Assembly (NCBI GenBank): GCA_045598845.1
Contig: JAZRUY010000191.1
Coordinates: 1 to 24,208, forward strand
Direction of reading: 5' to 3'
Length of the DNA: 24,208 bases
DNA from: JAZRUY01 sp045598845
GTDB taxonomy: Bacteria; Verrucomicrobiota; Lentisphaeria; Victivallales; Victivallaceae
A model generated the notes under the pieces. It was given only the letters and a program-made list of their open reading frames with translations, ran no database searches and had not been told where the DNA came from. Below, piece after piece: positions 1 to 8,000 of this stretch. The first letter of the stretch is position 1; every line of letters starts with the position of its first letter. The translations under genes were made by a program, and so were the position numbers.

Positions 1-885
1 GGCATCGGCGAGCGCCGCAGTCAAAGCTCCGGCCGCGCCAATCCCCTCCGGATGCGGGCAGGTGATGTGGTACGCATCAGCAGTGGCTCCGAATCCGCAC
101 ACTTCAGCCAGCACCGGGGCGCCGCGCCGTTTCGCATGCTCCAATTCTTCGAGGACGAGCACTCCGGCACCTTCACTCATCACAAAGCCATCGCGGTCAA
201 GATCAAACGGTCGACTGGCATGCAGCGGATCATCATTCCTGACACTCATCGCTTTCAGAGCGCAAAATCCGGCAATTCCGACCGGTACCACCGCTGATTC
301 GGCACCGCCGCAAATCATCATGTCGGCATCTCCGCGCCGAATGATATTCATCGATTCGCCGATACTGTGGCAACCGCTCGAACATGCCGTCACAATACCG
401 TAATTCGGTCCGGACGCTCCGCAGCGAATGGAAATTTGCCCGGATGCCATATTGCCGATAAGCATCGGTATTACAAAAGGAGAAAGCATCCGCGGACCGC
501 GGGCATTCAAGGTTAGAATACCGTTACTGAGCGATTCCAAACCGCCCACTCCGCTGGATACCAGCACGCCTGCACGGGCCGGATCTATCGAACTGCCGCG
601 CAAATCGGCAGGCAATCCTGCTCTTTTCATCGCCTCGTCCGCCGCGGCGATAGCAAACTGGCAGAACAAATCAAGACGTTTTACTTCCTTGGGAGAAACA
701 TAAAGCTCCGGATTGAAATTTTTGACTTCTCCTGCTATCTGAGTGCGAAATCCGGAAGCATCGAAGCGGCTGATTTTCCCCAGACCGCAACGGCCGTTGA
801 CCACGGAATCCCAAAATGACTCCGTATCATTACCAACGCAGGAAATAATTCCGTATCCGGTAACGACTACCCTTCTGCCATTCAT
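1..885 (-). CDS. fabF: 3-oxoacyl-ACP synthase II (partial, cut by left edge)
   Basis: Condensing enzyme that extends acyl-ACP with malonyl-ACP in cytosolic type II fatty-acid synthesis. The open frame runs from an ATG at 883-885 to the window edge, giving 295 residues of the roughly 410 usual for the family. The N terminus MNGRRVVVTGYGIIS is typical. The nucleophile is Cys168 in the TACSSG motif (codon 382-384), and the conserved stretches around GGAESAVVP and DRDGFVMSEGAG are present. The two catalytic histidines of the family (E. coli His303 and His340) would lie beyond the edge, so completeness cannot be judged. A GGAG lies about 8 nt before the ATG. It follows acpP after 130 nt with no clear terminator between, so it probably shares the acpP transcript. 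FabB is the alternative, but neighbours and sequence favour FabF. Confidence 0.95.
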   Translation of the reverse strand, partial: MNGRRVVVTGYGIISCVGNDTESFWDSVVNGRCGLGKISRFDASGFRTQIAGEVKNFNPELYVSPKEVKRLDLFCQFAIAAADEAMKRAGLPADLRGSSIDPARAGVLVSSGVGGLESLSNGILTLNARGPRMLSPFVIPMLIGNMASGQISIRCGASGPNYGIVTACSSGCHSIGESMNIIRRGDADMMICGGAESAVVPVGIAGFCALKAMSVRNDDPLHASRPFDLDRDGFVMSEGAGVLVLEELEHAKRRGAPVLAEVCGFGATADAYHITCPHPEGIGAAGALTAALADA

Positions 886-993
886 AATCACACTCCGAAC
901 ACTCCGAAAGATTCCAAATACAATAACTGCAAAAAAACAAGGCCGCCCCGCCGCCTAAGCAAGGAGCGACCAATATGAAAACATAAATGCTTT

Positions 994-1011
994 CGGCTGA
1001 ATTAACAGCCG
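994..1011 (-). promoter_or_regulatory. Stem-loop between acpP and fabF
   Basis: A 6-bp perfect stem (CGGCTG/CAGCCG) with a 6-nt loop begins a few bases after the acpP stop codon on the minus strand. No U-run follows directly, so it is unlikely to be a full terminator. It could trim read-through into fabF or protect the acpP 3' end; that role is inference. Confidence 0.3.
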
Positions 1012-1015
1012 GATT

Positions 1016-1255
1016 TTACTCCTGGCTCTTGCTCTCAATGTACTTAATAGCGGCGCCGACAGTGGTGAGCTTTTCAGCCTCCTCATCCGGAATCTCGGCT
1101 CCGAACTCTTCTTCGAGGGCCATAACCAACTCGACCTGATCCAGGGAATCGGCACCTAAATCCTCAACGAACTTAGCCTCGGGAGTAACCTGATCTTCGG
1201 CAACACCAAGCAGATCAACAACAATTTTCTTGACTTTTTCAGCTACAGAAGACAT
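1016..1255 (-). CDS. acpP: Acyl carrier protein
   Basis: Small acidic carrier that holds growing acyl chains on a 4'-phosphopantetheine arm for FabD, FabG and FabF. It has 79 residues, the normal length, with the GADSLDQVELV motif; Ser37 is the attachment site (E. coli Ser36). I choose the ATG at 1253-1255 because an AAGGA lies 7-8 nt upstream of it. The in-frame GTG at 1259-1261 would be only about one base from that Shine-Dalgarno. The gene sits between fabG and fabF, the usual order, and has its own promoter at 1328-1356, fitting the high ACP level that cells need. Confidence 0.97.
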   Translation of the reverse strand: MSSVAEKVKKIVVDLLGVAEDQVTPEAKFVEDLGADSLDQVELVMALEEEFGAEIPDEEAEKLTTVGAAIKYIESKSQE

Positions 1256-1327
1256 TTTCACATCCTTGTTTTCGTTTAACTATTGCTATAATCTGATCAA
1301 ACGACCAGTCTCAACCATCACACACTA

Positions 1328-1356
1328 AATATACTCCGGCATCACAGCCGTGTCAA
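1328..1356 (-). promoter_or_regulatory. Sigma70-type promoter for acpP
   Basis: On the minus strand a consensus -35 TTGACA (1351-1356) is followed after exactly 17 bp by a -10 TATATT (1328-1333). Transcription would start near 1321, giving a leader of about 65 nt before the acpP ATG. It lies in the 122-nt gap after fabG, so acpP-fabF can be expressed separately from fabD-fabG. Confidence 0.75.
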
Positions 1357-1363
1357 ATTCATC

Positions 1364-1377
1364 TCCGGCGAACCGGA
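1364..1377 (-). promoter_or_regulatory. UUCG-type stem-loop just after fabG
   Basis: Immediately after the fabG stop the minus strand carries TCCGG-TTCG-CCGGA, a 5-bp stem closed by a UUCG tetraloop. No U-run follows. It may stabilise the fabD-fabG message 3' end or act as a weak terminator ahead of the acpP promoter. Confidence 0.35.
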
Positions 1378-2124
1378 TTACATAAGCATTCCGCCATCGA
1401 CATTGATTACCTGGCCGGTCACATAATCCGAATCAGGACTGCAGAGGAAGAACACCACATTGGCGACATCTTCCGGACGGCCTCCCCGCTTGGCCGGAAT
1501 TATATTTACAAAAGTATCCCGGACCGCTTCCGGCAGTACGGCAGTCATATCGGTTTCAATATATCCCGGCGCCACCGCATTGGCCTGTATATTACGGCCG
1601 GCGAATTCCTTGGCGGTAGTCTTTGTAAGCGCAATCACTCCGCCCTTGCTGGCCGCATAATTTGCCTGGCCGACATTTCCCATCTTGCCGACCACGGAAG
1701 CAAGATTGACGATTTTTCCGCTACGCTGCTTCATCATCGGACGGACGGCCGCCTTGGTAAAATTAAAAGTACCCTTAAGATTGACCGCCACCACCGCATC
1801 GAACATATCGCCGGTCATTTTAAGCATCAGCGTATCCTTGGTGATACCGGCATTGTTTACCAGAATATCCAATCTTCCGAAATCCGCGACTACCGCGGCT
1901 ACGGTTTTATCGGCATCTTCAGCACTGACCACATTGGCGGCGTAAGCGCGCGCGTCAATGCCTTCCGCCCTGAATTCATCGGCGGTACGCTGCGCATCCT
2001 CGATTTTCAAATCCACCACCGCCACCGCCGCTCCCTCGGCGGCTAAACGGCGGCAAATCGCCTTGCCGATACCGCGGGCGCTGCCGGTTACCAATGCGAC
2101 TTTACCTTCCAGACGTTTGCACAT
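1378..2124 (-). CDS. fabG: 3-oxoacyl-ACP reductase
   Basis: Reduces 3-oxoacyl-ACP to 3-hydroxyacyl-ACP with NADPH in the elongation cycle. It has 248 residues, standard for FabG. The Rossmann dinucleotide motif TGSARGIG lies at 13-20, NNAG at 90-93, the catalytic Asn at 115, Ser at 143, and the YxxxK pair at Tyr156/Lys160. The C-terminal VDGGM is typical. AGGAGGAG sits a few bases before the ATG, a strong ribosome-binding site. It lies 41 nt after fabD, so co-transcription is likely. Many short-chain dehydrogenases look alike, but the fab context makes the assignment firm. Confidence 0.96.
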   Translation of the reverse strand: MCKRLEGKVALVTGSARGIGKAICRRLAAEGAAVAVVDLKIEDAQRTADEFRAEGIDARAYAANVVSAEDADKTVAAVVADFGRLDILVNNAGITKDTLMLKMTGDMFDAVVAVNLKGTFNFTKAAVRPMMKQRSGKIVNLASVVGKMGNVGQANYAASKGGVIALTKTTAKEFAGRNIQANAVAPGYIETDMTAVLPEAVRDTFVNIIPAKRGGRPEDVANVVFFLCSPDSDYVTGQVINVDGGMLM

Positions 2125-2165
2125 AGATACTCCTCCTGATGTTTTATTCTGCCATCAAACGCCGC

Positions 2166-3092
2166 CTACCGGCCGATCGCTTGAAGAACCTGATCGAGAG
2201 AATCACAACCGCTCACGGAATACGCGGGTATTTCAGGCAAGGTACGTTTGAGCAGATTGCCCAGCACATTGCCGGGACCGAATTCAATCATGACATCTCC
2301 ACCGGCCGCAACCATACCACGGACACAATCCACCCAGCGCACCGACCCCGCCACCTGTAAAGCCAAATTGTCTTTTATTTCCGAAACCGAACCGGCTCTG
2401 CGACCGGTGAAGTTATGCCAAACCGGCACAGAAGGCATCCGTATATCGGCGGCGTCTAACGCTGACCGCAAACCGTCACCGGCTGAACGCATAAGCCTGG
2501 AATGGAAAGCCCCCGCAACCTTGAGCGGAATCACCTTGCGGACACCGGCGGCTTTCAGCCGTTCCGAAGCAGCGGAAATCAAATCGGCCGGACCGGAAAT
2601 AACCGTCTGCCCGGGACTGTTGTAATTAGCCACATCAACACCGCATTCGGCGGCAATTTCAGCCACCAGAGCGGCATCCGCTCCCAGCGCCGAAGCCATC
2701 GTACCGGGATGTTCAGCACAGGCTCTGCTCATCAATTCAGCACGGTATGCCAACAGCTTCAAACCGCTCTCAAAATCCAAGGCCCCTGCGGCATACAATG
2801 CGCCGTATTCCCCTAAACTCAATCCGGCGCAGGCAACAACAGAAGCGATGTCACAACGGCGGCGGAATACATCAAAAGCGGCACAACTTACCGTATATAT
2901 GGCGGTTTGACAATAAAGCGTATCCGTCAGTTTTTCCGCAGGACCATCGAAAATAACCGAGGAAAGCCCGTTACCGAGCAAAACATCAGCCTGTTCAAAG
3001 CGCTGCCGGGCCTCCGGGAATTTATCCCGCAAATCCCTGCCCATCCCGACTATCTGCGCCCCCTGCCCCGCAAAAACAAAAAACGGTTTCAT
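2166..3092 (-). CDS. fabD: Malonyl-CoA:ACP transacylase
   Basis: Transfers malonyl from CoA to ACP, supplying the extender unit for fatty-acid synthesis. It has 308 residues, normal for the family. The N-terminal FAGQGAQ motif is at 7-13, the nucleophile elbow GLSLGEY has Ser92, Arg117 lies in AYRAELM, GQTVISGP is at 161-168, and the catalytic His197 is in GAFHSRLM. The residue before the nucleophile is Leu91 rather than the His of the common GHSLG form. GGAG lies about 8 nt before the ATG. It is the first gene of the minus-strand fab cluster, with a promoter at 3183-3210. Confidence 0.96.
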   Translation of the reverse strand: MKPFFVFAGQGAQIVGMGRDLRDKFPEARQRFEQADVLLGNGLSSVIFDGPAEKLTDTLYCQTAIYTVSCAAFDVFRRRCDIASVVACAGLSLGEYGALYAAGALDFESGLKLLAYRAELMSRACAEHPGTMASALGADAALVAEIAAECGVDVANYNSPGQTVISGPADLISAASERLKAAGVRKVIPLKVAGAFHSRLMRSAGDGLRSALDAADIRMPSVPVWHNFTGRRAGSVSEIKDNLALQVAGSVRWVDCVRGMVAAGGDVMIEFGPGNVLGNLLKRTLPEIPAYSVSGCDSLDQVLQAIGR

Positions 3093-3182
3093 CTTTCAAT
3101 CTCCGTAATAAATCGGTATGGCATAACGGCACCGTTTACCGACCGAACCGCCTTATATGGCAATAAAACCATTCCGAATACT

Positions 3183-3210
3183 AATGTACTATCTCGGTAT
3201 CTTTTGTCAA
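3183..3210 (-). promoter_or_regulatory. Promoter candidate for fabD-fabG
   Basis: Minus-strand TTGACA at 3205-3210 and TACATT at 3183-3188 with a 16-bp spacer. It lies between the small-basic-protein terminator and fabD, with a leader of about 80 nt. The -10 matches consensus at four of six positions, so the exact start is uncertain. Confidence 0.5.
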
Positions 3211-3226
3211 ATCTCCATACCGCAAA

Positions 3227-3267
3227 CAAAAAAAAATAAAAAAAGAGCGGAGTTCTCAAGACTCCGC
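3227..3267 (-). terminator. Intrinsic terminator of the small basic protein gene
   Basis: On the minus strand a 7-bp stem (GCGGAGT/ACTCCGC, arms 3261-3267 and 3247-3253, 7-nt loop) is followed by a long, nearly unbroken U-run (plus-strand A-run at about 3227-3244). It begins 27 nt after the stop codon and separates this gene from the fab cluster. Confidence 0.85.
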
Positions 3268-3294
3268 CCTCAACTGACAGTGATTCAGTAAAAA

Positions 3295-3450
3295 TTACTG
3301 CTCAATCGGCTTGGTTTTGGGCAAACCGAGATACTTGTCTTCGGAGATACGCCCTTCAGAACGCAGCAAATCAATACGCTCATAGCGCTTCATCACATTA
3401 CGTATCTTGCGGATTTTACCGCCGACTCTGAGACTCGGATGCTGGGACAT
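3295..3450 (-). CDS. PVC-superphylum small basic signature protein
   Basis: A 51-residue, Arg/Lys-rich protein that begins MSQHPSLRVGGKIRK, has RNVMKRYERIDLLR in the middle and ends YLGLPKTKPIEQ. This matches, from memory, the small basic protein described as shared by Planctomycetes, Verrucomicrobia, Chlamydiae and Lentisphaerae and proposed to bind nucleic acid non-specifically. It was recognised by its pattern, not by a search. The frame opens with an ATG at 3448-3450 with AGAGAGG upstream and closes with TAA. It has its own promoter (3527-3555) and terminator (3227-3267), so it is a single-gene unit, consistent with a housekeeping role. Its molecular function remains open. Confidence 0.88.
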   Translation of the reverse strand: MSQHPSLRVGGKIRKIRNVMKRYERIDLLRSEGRISEDKYLGLPKTKPIEQ

Positions 3451-3526
3451 TTCACACCTCTCTGATTATATTGCAAACTTAGCTAAATTCATCCCGGTCA
3501 CTGCTTAACCGCAACGACAGTTGTAT

Positions 3527-3555
3527 AAGATAACCCTGAAAGACATAACTGTCAA
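3527..3555 (-). promoter_or_regulatory. Promoter for the small basic protein gene
   Basis: Minus-strand TTGACA at 3550-3555, 17-bp spacer, TATCTT at 3527-3532. The leader would be about 70 nt. It is back to back with the plus-strand promoter at 3596-3623. Confidence 0.65.
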
Positions 3556-3595
3556 GATCGGGATGCGGATTTTAATGAATAATACCCCGGTCTCG

Positions 3596-3623
3596 TTTAC
3601 ATTACGGAAAAAAGCACTATATT
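3596..3623 (+). promoter_or_regulatory. Promoter for the metallophosphoesterase gene
   Basis: TTTACA at 3596-3601 and TATATT at 3618-3623 with a 16-bp spacer. Transcription would start near 3630, downstream of the earlier in-frame starts, which supports translation from the ATG at 3686. Confidence 0.6.
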
Positions 3624-3685
3624 GTTTTTGCTTATTGAATAAAACCCTTCAGATGCGAAGCAACAACAGTAACAGGAGCGCCGGA

Positions 3686-4984
3686 ATGCGCGTCGTTTTT
3701 TTCAAATCGGCCGGACTATTCCTATTTACTGTATTAGCAGCAATACCGGTACAAACCGCGGAACTTACAATATTCGCGACAGCGGATATTCACGGAAGAG
3801 CGGAAAATCTCGCCGCCCTGGTCAAGCGGACGGAAAACGTAAAAAACCTTATCCGGATAGATTGCGGCGATACTACTCAGGGAACGGCGGCCGCTGCCGG
3901 AAATTGCGGCGCGGCAATGATTGAATTGCTTTCCGCGCTTCATTTTGACGTCTGGGTGCCGGGTAATCATGATTTTGATTTCGGGGCGGCCGCTCTGGCG
4001 CGCAATGCGGCGATGTTCCGGGGAACCACGCTGGGGGCGAACTGGAGCATCGGCGGATACCGGAAACCGGCCGGACATATTTTAGTGCGCCGGGGGAACC
4101 GCACCGCGGCGATAATCGGCCTTACCGACCCGAAAGAATACAGCCGGCTGATACCGGACAGCGGATTTGTTTTCTATAACGAAGATAAAGTTCTGCGGCG
4201 CGAATTAGATATAGTGCTACCGCAGCACCCGGATATCATAATTCTGGTCTGGCATGCGGGGTTGCACACTCCGGAAGGCAGTATGTACCGGTTTCTGGCC
4301 CGTTTTCCGGAAGTGGATATGCTCATTGCCGCCCACAGCCATGAACGCATCCCCGGAATAAAGGTCGCCGGAGCATTCGCGGTACAACCCGGAGAATACG
4401 GGGAAAACGCGGTACTGGCGGAAATAGATTTCACACCGGACCGCAAGCCGGTCATAAAATCACGGTTGATTCAGCCGGAGAAGCGGAACGATTTTCCGAA
4501 CGAAATCCGGATTCTGATATCCGATGCTGAAAAAAGCGCGGGAAACTGTATCAAAATGATACCGGAACTGAGCGGAGAAGCGGTAGCCGCGGCCGGAGCC
4601 GCGGCGATGATGCGTTTTACCGGGTGCGACGCCGCGATCTTCACGGTTTCATCACACGATGACGGGATGACGCTTCCGGATACTTCCGCAGAAAGTTTAT
4701 TCAGTTTTCTGCCGTACGAAAATAACGTTGTGCTTATAGAGGTTACCGGTAGCGAACTTCAAAAAGCATTGGCAAAATTGCAACAACTGATAAAAAAAAG
4801 ACACCTGCGGTATGCGTTCGCCGGAAAAAACGGCTTGAAAACCTTAACACTGGCTCTTCCCGATTATTACGCATTGCAGTTGTTTCCTGAAAAAATCGCG
4901 GCCGGCTCATTTTCCGGCACCGGTATTTCCGTCCGTCCGCTTTTAAAAAGACATCTGGAAAATCCGCCGAACGGCGGCCGGTGA
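3686..4984 (+). CDS. Exported 5'-nucleotidase-like metallophosphoesterase (UshA/CpdB type)
   Basis: Predicted two-metal phosphohydrolase acting outside the cytoplasm on nucleotides or related phosphate esters. I start it at ATG 3686, which has AGGAG 7 nt upstream and gives a clear signal peptide (about residues 1-25); the frame is open from 3521 but lacks a ribosome site there. It has 432 residues. The calcineurin-like domain shows D34-x-H36 (TADIHG), D62 (CGDTTQG), GNHDFD with N94/H95, H190 (WHAG) and H217-x-H219 (AAHSHE), the full metal-ligand set. The C-terminal half (about 300-425) has the LPYENNVVLIEVTG pattern of the 5'-nucleotidase C-terminal domain. It is shorter than UshA (about 550). 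Substrate cannot be told from sequence. Confidence 0.85.
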   Translation: MRVVFFKSAGLFLFTVLAAIPVQTAELTIFATADIHGRAENLAALVKRTENVKNLIRIDCGDTTQGTAAAAGNCGAAMIELLSALHFDVWVPGNHDFDFGAAALARNAAMFRGTTLGANWSIGGYRKPAGHILVRRGNRTAAIIGLTDPKEYSRLIPDSGFVFYNEDKVLRRELDIVLPQHPDIIILVWHAGLHTPEGSMYRFLARFPEVDMLIAAHSHERIPGIKVAGAFAVQPGEYGENAVLAEIDFTPDRKPVIKSRLIQPEKRNDFPNEIRILISDAEKSAGNCIKMIPELSGEAVAAAGAAAMMRFTGCDAAIFTVSSHDDGMTLPDTSAESLFSFLPYENNVVLIEVTGSELQKALAKLQQLIKKRHLRYAFAGKNGLKTLTLALPDYYALQLFPEKIAAGSFSGTGISVRPLLKRHLENPPNGGR

Positions 4985-4988
4985 GTTT

Positions 4989-5017
4989 TTGCAAAAAAAT
5001 CGGCTCCGGTGTATATT
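4989..5017 (+). promoter_or_regulatory. Promoter for nifJ
   Basis: TTGCAA at 4989-4994, 17-bp spacer, TATATT at 5012-5017, just after the stop of the preceding gene. The leader would be about 58 nt. I see no terminator between the two genes, so some read-through is possible. Confidence 0.6.
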
Positions 5018-5081
5018 GTAAGGCTGATAAATGAGGGTTCGTTTCAATCCTTTTAACTTTCTTAAAATTTCGGAGGAAAAA

Positions 5082-8000
5082 ATGGGAAAGAAAATGCAGA
5101 CCATCGACGGCAATAACGCCGCCAGTTATGTTGCCTACGCATTCAGCGAGGTAGCGGCAATCTATCCGATCACCCCGTCTTCTCCTATGGCGGAATATGC
5201 GGATGCCTGGGCCGCCAAAGGGGTTAAGAACATGTTCGGCGAGCCGCTGCAGATGGTGGAAATGCAGTCCGAAGCCGGAGCCGCCGGCGCGGTACACGGT
5301 TCTCTGTCCGCCGGTGCGCTGACCACTACCTACACCGCATCACAGGGACTGCTGCTGATGATCCCGAATATGTATAAAATCGCCGGAGAAATGCTGCCGA
5401 CAGTGTTCCATGTATCGGCACGCGCTCTGGCAGCGCAGTCGCTCTCCATCTTCGGCGACCACTCCGACGTGATGGCCTGCCGCGCCACCGGGTTCGCAAT
5501 GACCTCGGCCGCCAGCATTCAGGAAACCCACGATATGGCCATCGTGGCTCACCTCGCCACACTGGAAAGCGAAGTCCCGTTCCTCGCTTTCTTCGACGGA
5601 TTCCGCACCTCTCACGAGTTTCAAAAAGTCGAGCTGCTCGACTATGCGGATATGAAATCGCTGGTCGACATGAAATACATCGAGCGTTTCCGCAAGCGCG
5701 CGCTGCGCCCGGAGGCTCCTTACGCCAAAATGGCGGCCCAGAATCCGGATGTCTATTTTCAAGGCCGCGAAACCACAAACCGGCAATATGACGATCTGCC
5801 GGGTATCGTACAGAAATACATGGATAAAGTTTCGGCTCTGACCGGACGTCCTCTGCATCTGTTCGACTATGTCGGCGCCGAGGATGCCGACCGCATCATC
5901 ATCGCGATGGGATCCGGTTGCGAAACTATCGAAGAAACCATCAATTACCTGAATGCCCGCGGCGAAAAACTCGGTATGGTAAAGGTGCATCTCTATCGTC
6001 CGTTCAGCGTTGACGCTTTGCTGAAAGCGATTCCGCAGTCGGTCAAAAAGATCGCCGTACTTGACCGTTGCAAAGAGCCGGGATGCCTCGGCGAACCGCT
6101 TTATCTGGATGTCAAAGCCGCTTTGGCCGGACGTGATATCACCGTGGTCGGCGGACGCTTCGGCTTGGCCAGCAAGGAATTCACTCCGTCGATGGTACTC
6201 GCCGTTTACAAGCATCTGGCAGGCAAATGCACTCACAACTTCACCGTCGGCATCAATGATGACGTAACCCGTCTTTCCGTGGCGGTGGACGAACAGATCG
6301 TCACCGAGCCGGCCGGCACCACCAGCTGCTGTTTCTGGGGGCTGGGCAGCGACGGCACGGTCGGTTCCAACAAGAACTCCGTCGCCATCATCGGTGACAA
6401 CACCGGGAAATATGTGCAGGCCTATTTCAGCTACGACTCCAAGAAGTCCGGCGGTATCACCATAAGCCATCTGCGTTTCGGCGACCGCCCCATTACCAGC
6501 GAATACCTGATTACCGCTCCGAATTTTGTGGCATGCCACAATCCGGCTTACATCGGGATGTACGACATGATCGGCGGAATCAAGGAAGGCGGGACCTTCC
6601 TGCTCAACACCGCCGCTCCGGCGGACAAAGCATTCGCCACCCTTACCCGCGAAATGCAGCAGACCATCATCGACAGAAAGATTCGTTTCTATGTGGTGGA
6701 TGCTCTCAAAGTCGCGCTGGAAGTCGGCAGTCCGAAATACATCTCCACCATCATGCAGACCTGTTTCTTCAAACTCTCCGGAATCATCCCCGTGGATGAA
6801 GCCATCGGCTATATCAAGAAGGGTATTGAAAAGAAGTTTGCCAAAAAAGGCCAGGAAGTAGTTGACCAGAACAAACTCTGCGTTGATAAAGCGCTGGACG
6901 GGCTCTGTGAAGTCACCGTTCCTGGATCGGTCAACGGAGTGGAATGCTATGTGGCGGCGGATAAATATGCCGGACTCGGTGATTTCGCCAATACCCTGAT
7001 GAAACCGGTCCTTGCGCAGAAAGGCGACACCGTTCCGGTTTCCGCGATGACGTTCGACGGCAGTATGCCGACCGGAACCGCCCGCTTTGAAAAACGCGGC
7101 GTGGCTCCCAAGGTTCCGCAGTGGGATGCTTCCAAATGCATTCAGTGCAACCAGTGCGTGATGGCCTGCCCGCATGCGGCAATCCGCGCCAAGCTGATTG
7201 CGCCAGCCGACCTCGCCGGCGCTCCCGCGTCTTTCGCTACCGCCGATGCCAAGCCGCCGGTCAAAAAGGAACTCGTACTCAAGTACCGCATGCAGGTATT
7301 CGTGGATGACTGCCTTGGCTGCGGAGTTTGCGTGGAAACCTGCCCCGCCAAGGAAAAAGCCCTCAATATGGTCAATGCGGCCGGAGAACGCGCCGCCGGA
7401 CAGCAGAAGAACGTTGATTACTTCATGGCTTTGCCGGACAACGAAATGGGCGGTACCAGCGATTCCACCGTAAAAGGTCTCGGGTTCAAACTGCCGTACT
7501 TTGAATTCAACGGCGCCTGCGCCGGATGCGGCGAAGCCCCGTACGTCAAGATGGTCAGCCAGTTGTTCGGAAAACGTATGATCGTGGCCAATGCCACCGG
7601 TTGCAGTTCCATCTATTCCGGCTCTTTCCCGAGTCTGCCCTATTGCAAGGATAAAGACGGACGCGGACCTGCCTGGGCCAACAGCCTGTTCGAGGACAAT
7701 GCCGAATACGGATTCGGCATGCGCGTGGCGGTGGATTCAAACCGCAGAATGCTGATGAACTGCATCAAACGGATTCAGGAGCTGGGGGTCTGCTGCGACA
7801 AAATGGCGGCTGCTCTGGATTTTGCCGTAGCCAACTGGGAAAGCACCGCCGATGATGCGATTGCCAATCAAAATCTGCTGGGTGAACTTCTGCCGCAAGC
7901 GGTTGCCAAATCCGAGGGCGAACAGAAGACCGTTTATACCAAAATGCTCGAACTCAAGGATTATTTCGTTGACAAATCGGTATGGATCATCGGCGGAGAC

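Noticed and set aside
1259..1261. GTG start for acpP
   Set aside because: It lies one base from the Shine-Dalgarno; the ATG six bases on has correct spacing and gives the usual ACP N terminus.
3521..3685. Longer N terminus for the metallophosphoesterase, from a TTG at 3521
   Set aside because: There is no ribosome site there, the predicted promoter lies downstream of it, and the extension would bury the signal peptide.
5031..5081. Longer N terminus for NifJ, from 5031
   Set aside because: The GGAGG and the normal family N terminus both point to the ATG at 5082.
5340..7175. 611-codon open frame on the minus strand within nifJ
   Set aside because: It is antisense to conserved nifJ domains, shows low-complexity His/Gly/Asp content and matches no family.
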